From Copromyces sp. CBS 386.78 (lineage: Eukaryota; Ascomycota; Sordariomycetes; Sordariales; Sordariaceae), in the NCBI GenBank assembly GCA_030685235.1, contig MU839160.1:149690-213689 (forward strand): 64,000 bases of DNA, written 5' to 3'. This document shows, in pieces, positions 59,401 to 64,000 of the stretch. The notes beneath the pieces were generated by a model. It was not told the origin of the DNA. It worked only from the letters and a program-made list of their open reading frames with translations, and made no database searches. Positions within the stretch are counted from its first letter, which is position 1; each line of letters opens with the position of its first letter. The translations under genes were made by a program, and so were the position numbers.

Positions 59401-60750
59401 TAGGTATTTAAACTCTTTATATTGAAATTTTAGTATTAAGAAACTCGCTTCGCAACTAATACTATCAATATATTAACTTTTTAATTAAACGCCGCTAATA
59501 TTTTCGTCGAAGGTAATTCCTGCTCCCTCTTTACTTAAGGTCTTTATTCGAATTTCCCTTACCTACTAAGCGAATTTATAATCTTTCGAACAATTTTCCT
59601 TAACGTAATTTGTAAAGAAGGGGGATTCTTACTATTAATTAGGGATTATAAATTAATTAATATATTAATAATTCTCTAAATTATAATTTATATATTTATA
59701 AATAGGGTAAACCCTCTTCGCCCACTTTCTTTTTTAATTATAGGAAGCGCTAAACGGTCTTTTATTAATTTATTCCCGGGAATTATTAGAATAAACGTCC
59801 CTTCTAATTTCTTCTGCGAAAGTAATTTTAATACCGAATACGCCGCCTCTTAGGATTTAAGAGCGATTTTTGCCTTATAAAAACGTATCGGTAATAATTT
59901 ATTTAAATTCCCAGAACGTTTCTTAATACATATAAATTTTATCATCTAAATTTATATAATATATAGTAATTTAAGAAATAAAAGGGAAATTAAGAAATTT
60001 ATTTACTATTTTAAAGAAATTAAATATTTAATTATTTCGTTTAATATATTCGTTAATTTTAAAAAATTCGCCGTTAATTATAATCTATTCTTATTTTAAT
60101 AATTAATTAAATTAATTCTTAAAGTAGGTAGTAATCGAAATTTTATTAAAATACTTAACCCTAGCGTTATTTTAAACCTTCTCCTTATTATATCTAATAA
60201 TTTAATAGAATTTATTATATTAGGTAACTAGGGTAATTAATTTTAAGAAGTAAGTTAATTAATAATATTTCGCTACATATTTAATTATCTACTCTTTCAA
60301 AGTTAGAGTCTTTTTAAAGAATTTATCCTAATCCTTCTTTTTATAGCGGTATTCCGTAAGGGCTAATTAATAGTCGTAGTAGTCCTACTTTACAATAAAG
60401 TTTAGCCTTTTAACTACGAAGGAAGGAAGCGGGCCGGCCGGGACTAGGGCTATAAACGGAAGAGCCGTAGCCCCTCTAACTACTTAGGAAGCCCGGGTAT
60501 TAACGGCCGGGGAGTTTTTAGTAAATTTTAGAATATTCTATTAGAATTAGCTATTTATAATTAGTCCGGTTCCGGTTCTTAAGGCCGGGGCTCCTAGGAT
60601 CTCTTAGAATTTAAAAATCTCCGGCTTTTCCGGCTCTATAGGCTAATCCTTTTTAGTACCGTTATTAGTAATATACTTCTATAAATCGAAACTTATTACT
60701 TTTAACTTAAAGCCCTTTTCTTAGAAGAGTTAATCTTTAGTTTTAAATAA
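56500..60750 (-). pseudogene. Gag-Pol relic of element 3
   Basis: On the - strand a Gag-like Tyr/Lys-rich helical region is readable at about 60,400-60,000. The reverse transcriptase catalytic box reads YINN at 56808-56797 where copia proteins have YVDD; GAT-to-AAT changes explain it. Further RT blocks flank it between about 57,300 and 56,500. Exact limits of integrase and RNase H cannot be set because stops and RIP changes break every frame. Confidence 0.65.
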
Positions 60751-60875
60751 AGTAGTTTCGCCTATTTTAGTAAGATCCTAGTTGAGAAATATCGTTATTA
60801 TTTTTCAATATCTATTATGTACTATATCCTACTCGGTTTGCTATAATCGGTGATAATACGGATAAAATTCTTAAT

Positions 60876-61041
60876 TGTAGAATATAAGTACGTGTAGAGG
60901 TATTCTAGAAGTAGGGAGAAGATTGTATATTGTGTTGAGTTTTGTGTGCCCAGAAATCCCTCACAGAAAATCTGGTTAATGCAACATACCAGACCCGCTA
61001 AGTTACATAAGCACTACCCCTGTGCATCCTCATTTCTGACA
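60876..61041 (-). repeat. Right LTR of element 3 (5' LTR in element sense), barely RIPped
   Basis: A 166-bp LTR beginning TGTAGAATAT and ending TTTCTGACA with intact TG...CA ends, followed by AGAGG. It keeps most CA and TG dinucleotides and so approximates the unmutated LTR. The composition change occurs within its first few tens of bases. Confidence 0.93.
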
Positions 61042-61046
61042 AGAGG

Positions 61047-61888
61047 CAGGCACCTCAACATTTCTCAAATCATCGCCATCCTCTTCCCGGCCGTTCGGAC
61101 CGCGACGGCAAACGTAAAGAATCTCATACGCTTGTCAATCCAAGTGCCAAGCCAGGTCCCCGCAAAGTTGCACCGCTGTCTGATGATGGGAAATCTTTGT
61201 GCATCTATCTTGAAGGCCGTGAGGTGGCAGCGCCGCCGCCGTGCTCCGTAGCCCAGGCCCGTACGACACGAACGACCAGCCTCCAGCTGTCTGTCAGAGC
61301 CTCGCTGTCTCCCTTTAAAAGGCCCTCTGAGACAGACTACGTCTGCTTACCTGCAGCGCCATCGATCGTTCCTACGAGTTATTGGTTGAAGCTTTGTACC
61401 GTACCTCGCCAATGGGGTGAATTCTCATTGGAACCAGTATCGACTTTGTTCGCTTTTGACGTCGAGAAGGGTACACGGTCCAACGTGCCATTGTCATCCA
61501 TCTTGATCTCTTGGCTGCTGGTCACTCACCAACGAGATGCTGCTCGACTTGATCATTGAGAATAGCATCACCAGTTCGTCCAATGGCCGCCCCACATCGA
61601 TGGATACCGACCGGCTCGCTACTTCCAAATGCCCTGCCCTCCGGAAGGGAGAGGACCTTCATGGCTCGCGGTTCACATGCAAGCCCGTCTCCGTTGCACT
61701 AGAATGCACCTGCCCCCTTAAATCGAGCTGACCCGGGAAGGCGGGACGGTGCCAAAGTCCCCTCCTCGGTCTCAACTGGACCTCAGCCATCTCACATCGA
61801 CATCAACCTACTTCCAGGCCGTCCATGTAAACACCTATAGCGGATTTCCGACCAACCTCGACATCTTCCGCCACTTGCTCGTTAAGCA
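61047..61888. other. Upstream region of the zinc transporter
   Basis: About 840 bases of normal composition right of element 3's target duplication. Short frames exist but no gene is recognised. It should contain the promoter and 5' leader of the CDF gene. No obvious zinc-response palindrome was found. Confidence 0.55.
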
Positions 61889-63616
61889 ATGGCACCCAAA
61901 ATTGGACAGAAGCAGAGGCTAGCCGCGACAATAGCCATATCCTCTGCCTTTTTTGTATCAGAACTCGCTGGTCAGTTCTCGCCCACTTCTGTTGTCGTCT
62001 GTTGTCGTTCTTGTAAAATGGCAAGCGAACGTGTTGCTAACGACAACCTCACAGTTGCTTTCAAGACAGGAAGCTTGGCACTAACGGCGGACGCATTTCA
62101 CTATGTACTTCCCGTCTTTGATCCGTGTTCTAGAGAACATAGGAGCCCTTGCTAATAGCTTGCCAAACAGTTGAACGACCTGATCAGTTTTGCCGTCACC
62201 CTAGCCGCCATTATCGTATGTTGTGTTTCTATTTCTTCCCCATCACTTTCGTTCCTTTTGTAAAGTCCTGTATCATCTAATCCGCTTCGGGCACTGACAC
62301 TTTCCTAGAAGACCGAAGGGGCCGGTTCACCTGTAGGATTTTCCTTTGGGTGGCAGCGCGCCCGCCTTCTCGGCGCCTTCTTCAATGGCGTGTTCTTGCT
62401 TGCCCTCGGAACAAGCATCTTCCTCCAATCAATTGAGCGTTTCATCACCGTTGAAACGGTGGAAGACCCCAAGTTGATGCTGGTTATGGGATGTGTAGGA
62501 TTCACAATCAACATTATCACCATCACATTCCTGCATGGTAGGTGAACTACAGAGACTTCATGAGCCAGAAGAAATCTGACAGTTCACTCGCAGAGCCACA
62601 TGACCATATAAGCCACGGTCATTCTCTAGGGCATTCGCATGGACATGGCCATGAAGTACCTCTTGACTTCGACACGTGTGGCCGAGCGGGTGGAGATACA
62701 GAGTCTGTATGGTAAACCCTCAGTCCTCGGTGCTTACTTGATACAGACACTAATCGGTTGTGTTGGACAAAAGCCTTTCCATCCTCACTTTCAGCATCGG
62801 CATTCCTCCTTTCCTGATATCCAGCAGCCTCAATGTCGCGACCTGGGCATGCTCGGCGCGCTCATTCACGTCATGGGCGATGCGATCAACAATCTTGGGG
62901 TCATCATGGCCGCACTCCTGATCTGGTTACTCAAGTCCGATGCTCGCTTCTATGCTGATCCCGGTGTTAGTGTGGGGATTGCCATCATGATCATACTTTC
63001 ATCTGTGCCCCTGATCAAGAACAGCGGCGAAATTCTTCTCGAAAGCGCTCCGAAGGGAGTCAGAACCGAGGATATCAAGCACGACATTGAGAAGGTATGT
63101 CGAATCCAAACGAAGAAGACGACAACAACAACTGACTTGTCCCTCGCGAACCAGGTTCCTGGAGTCGATTCGATCCATGAGCTGCACGTCTGGAGACTCG
63201 ACCAGCATAAGGCCATCGCCTCGGTCCACGTCGTCCTCACCGAAGATAGTATCGTGAATTTTATGGACAAAGCGAGGACCATCGGTGAGTGTCTTCACGC
63301 GTACGGGATTCACTCGGCGACTATTCAACCTGAACTGCCTCCCGGATACGAAGAGTACGAGCTTGTTCCGACCAGTAAGGCACCCCCAGCCATAACCATA
63401 GCCTTGCCGGACGAAGACGGCCCGGACGAGAGCGAGTCGACGATGACAACACCTGGCGACGGCGCTACTAGCGCGTCTTCGTCAATCACTACCAGTAGTA
63501 TCTCGCTGGCGAAGAGAAGACGGGCCAGCACCGTGACGACTTGCCATCTGGTTTGTGGAAGGGGATCCTGTGCTGGGCTCGCGTGTTGTCAACCTGTTGC
63601 CCCTGATGAGCAGTGA
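61889..63616 (+). CDS. Cation diffusion facilitator, ZRC1/COT1-type zinc transporter
   Basis: Seven exons: 61889-61970, 62055-62104, 62171-62215, 62309-62537, 62594-62706, 62795-63094 and 63155-63616, giving 426 residues. Both zinc-binding transmembrane motifs are present: HYLND in TM2 (LTADAFHYLNDLIS) and HVMGD in TM5 (GALIHVMGDAINN). Between them lies a His-rich cytosolic loop (HDHISHGHSLGHSHGHGH) typical of vacuolar zinc CDFs. The C-terminal cytosolic domain follows (GVDSIHELHVWRLDQHKAIASVHV), then a Ser/Thr-rich tail ending in a Cys-rich CHLVCGRGSCAGLACC stretch. Such proteins move Zn2+ (or Co2+, Cd2+) into the vacuole by H+ exchange. Donor 5 (62707, GTATGG) was chosen because it alone keeps frame. 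Intron 6 is 60 nt with no stop, so its retention would add 20 residues. Confidence 0.88.
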
Positions 63617-63905
63617 GCTGTTCATTGTCAGAGTATTAGTTTCCGTACACCACTGGCGTTCAACGAAAATCCCCTTTTCTCACGGTAGATATGCGCTCTA
63701 CTTTCTTTCTCCAAGTTATCTACTTTCTATTACATCTGAGCTGGGTGCCACTACCTCTTACTCTCGGCGTCTTTCAACAACCTTGGATACGATACCCCTT
63801 TTCTGCATCTATCTTGTACATACTCATTTTCGGAAAATCATAAAATCCCCAATGGATTAGATTAGAGTAACCTTTCTGTTCTGCCGGCCCGTATCGACAA
63901 TTGCC
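63617..63905. other. 3' region of the zinc transporter
   Basis: About 290 bases, CT-rich, presumably the 3' untranslated region and downstream spacer. Nothing else is seen. Confidence 0.5.

Positions 63906-64000
<95 letters not shown>
63906..64000 (+). repeat. (TTG)n trinucleotide microsatellite at window edge
   Basis: At least 31 perfect TTG units run to the last base, so the full length is unknown. On the other strand it reads (CAA)n, which could encode poly-Gln if it is part of a gene beyond the window. Confidence 0.97.

Larger units (their letters stand above)
55131..61041 (-). mobile_element. Complete RIP-degraded Ty1/copia-type element (element 3)
   Basis: This is a 5,911-bp LTR retrotransposon relic with 166-bp LTRs (55131-55296 and 60876-61041) and a perfect 5-bp target duplication AGAGG (55126-55130 and 61042-61046). 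A purine tract (AAGGGGGTA on the - strand, 55297-55310) next to the left LTR puts the element on the - strand. Reading that strand, a Gag-like region comes first (about 60,700-60,000), and the reverse transcriptase box is at 56797-56808. The box context FFY-xx-DD-followed by IIIAYKRE is copia-like, with both catalytic Asp residues now Asn. RT at this position and the size fit Ty1/copia. It is dead through multiple stops. A mutated tRNA gene lies inside on the + strand. Confidence 0.85.

Noticed and set aside
63906..64000. Possible CRISPR-like or satellite array at the edge
   Set aside because: It is a simple trinucleotide repeat with no spacers.

Overview
This is a stretch of a filamentous ascomycete nuclear genome, most likely a Sordariomycete (order Sordariales). 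The evidence is short GT-AG introns with CTRAC-like branch sites, GC-rich fungal coding exons, fungal versions of SYO1, DBP10, IML1 and RPA2, and very AT-rich transposon graveyards bearing the signature of repeat-induced point mutation (RIP: C-to-T and G-to-A changes, seen directly by comparing the two LTRs of the same element).

Layout. About 1-18,960 is a RIP-degraded block of nested LTR retrotransposons. It holds two complete Ty3/gypsy chromovirus relics on the + strand (203-7905 with 250-bp LTRs and TTATA target duplications; 10544-18775 with 234-bp LTRs and TATTT duplications), plus an LTR-like piece and older debris at 7911-10538. A 240-260 bp insert full of inverted repeats (about 6566-6827) sits unmutated inside the first element. 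About 18,960-54,509 is a gene-dense euchromatic block. In order it holds a MATE-family transporter (+), isopentenyl-diphosphate isomerase (+), a GNAT acetyltransferase (+), the RPA 32-kDa subunit (-), a DUF202 membrane protein (+), a type II membrane glycosyltransferase-like protein (-), SYO1 (+), a DNAJC8-type J protein (-), DBP10 (+), a vacuolar-type Ca2+/H+ exchanger (+), tRNA-Asn(GTT) (+) and IML1/DEPDC5 (-). About 54,512-61,041 is a second transposon island: a 495-bp Tc1/mariner-pogo-type MITE with TA duplication, then a complete RIP-degraded Ty1/copia-type element on the - strand (55131-61041, 166-bp LTRs, AGAGG duplications). A mutated tRNA gene lies inside that element on the opposite strand. 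After it come a ZRC1/COT1-type zinc transporter (+) and a (TTG)n microsatellite running off the window edge.

The protein genes are mostly single-copy housekeeping genes and do not form a pathway cluster. Loose themes are ribosome biogenesis (SYO1 and DBP10), cation transport (CAX and the CDF transporter), and nutrient signalling at the vacuole (IML1). I see no secondary-metabolite cluster, CRISPR array or obvious new multi-gene system. The most unusual items are in the accessory islands: the hairpin-rich un-RIPped insert, the RIP-eroded tRNA inside the copia element (its acceptor and T stems re-pair once RIP changes are reversed), the unequal RIP of the two copia LTRs, and the MITE. In the genes, the notable points are a GC-AG intron, a 4-nt first exon in RPA2 with an MCB box upstream, a possible mitochondrial extension on IDI, and a frame-neutral intron in the zinc transporter. 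Exon boundaries were set by hand from splice signals and reading frame; no homology search was run.
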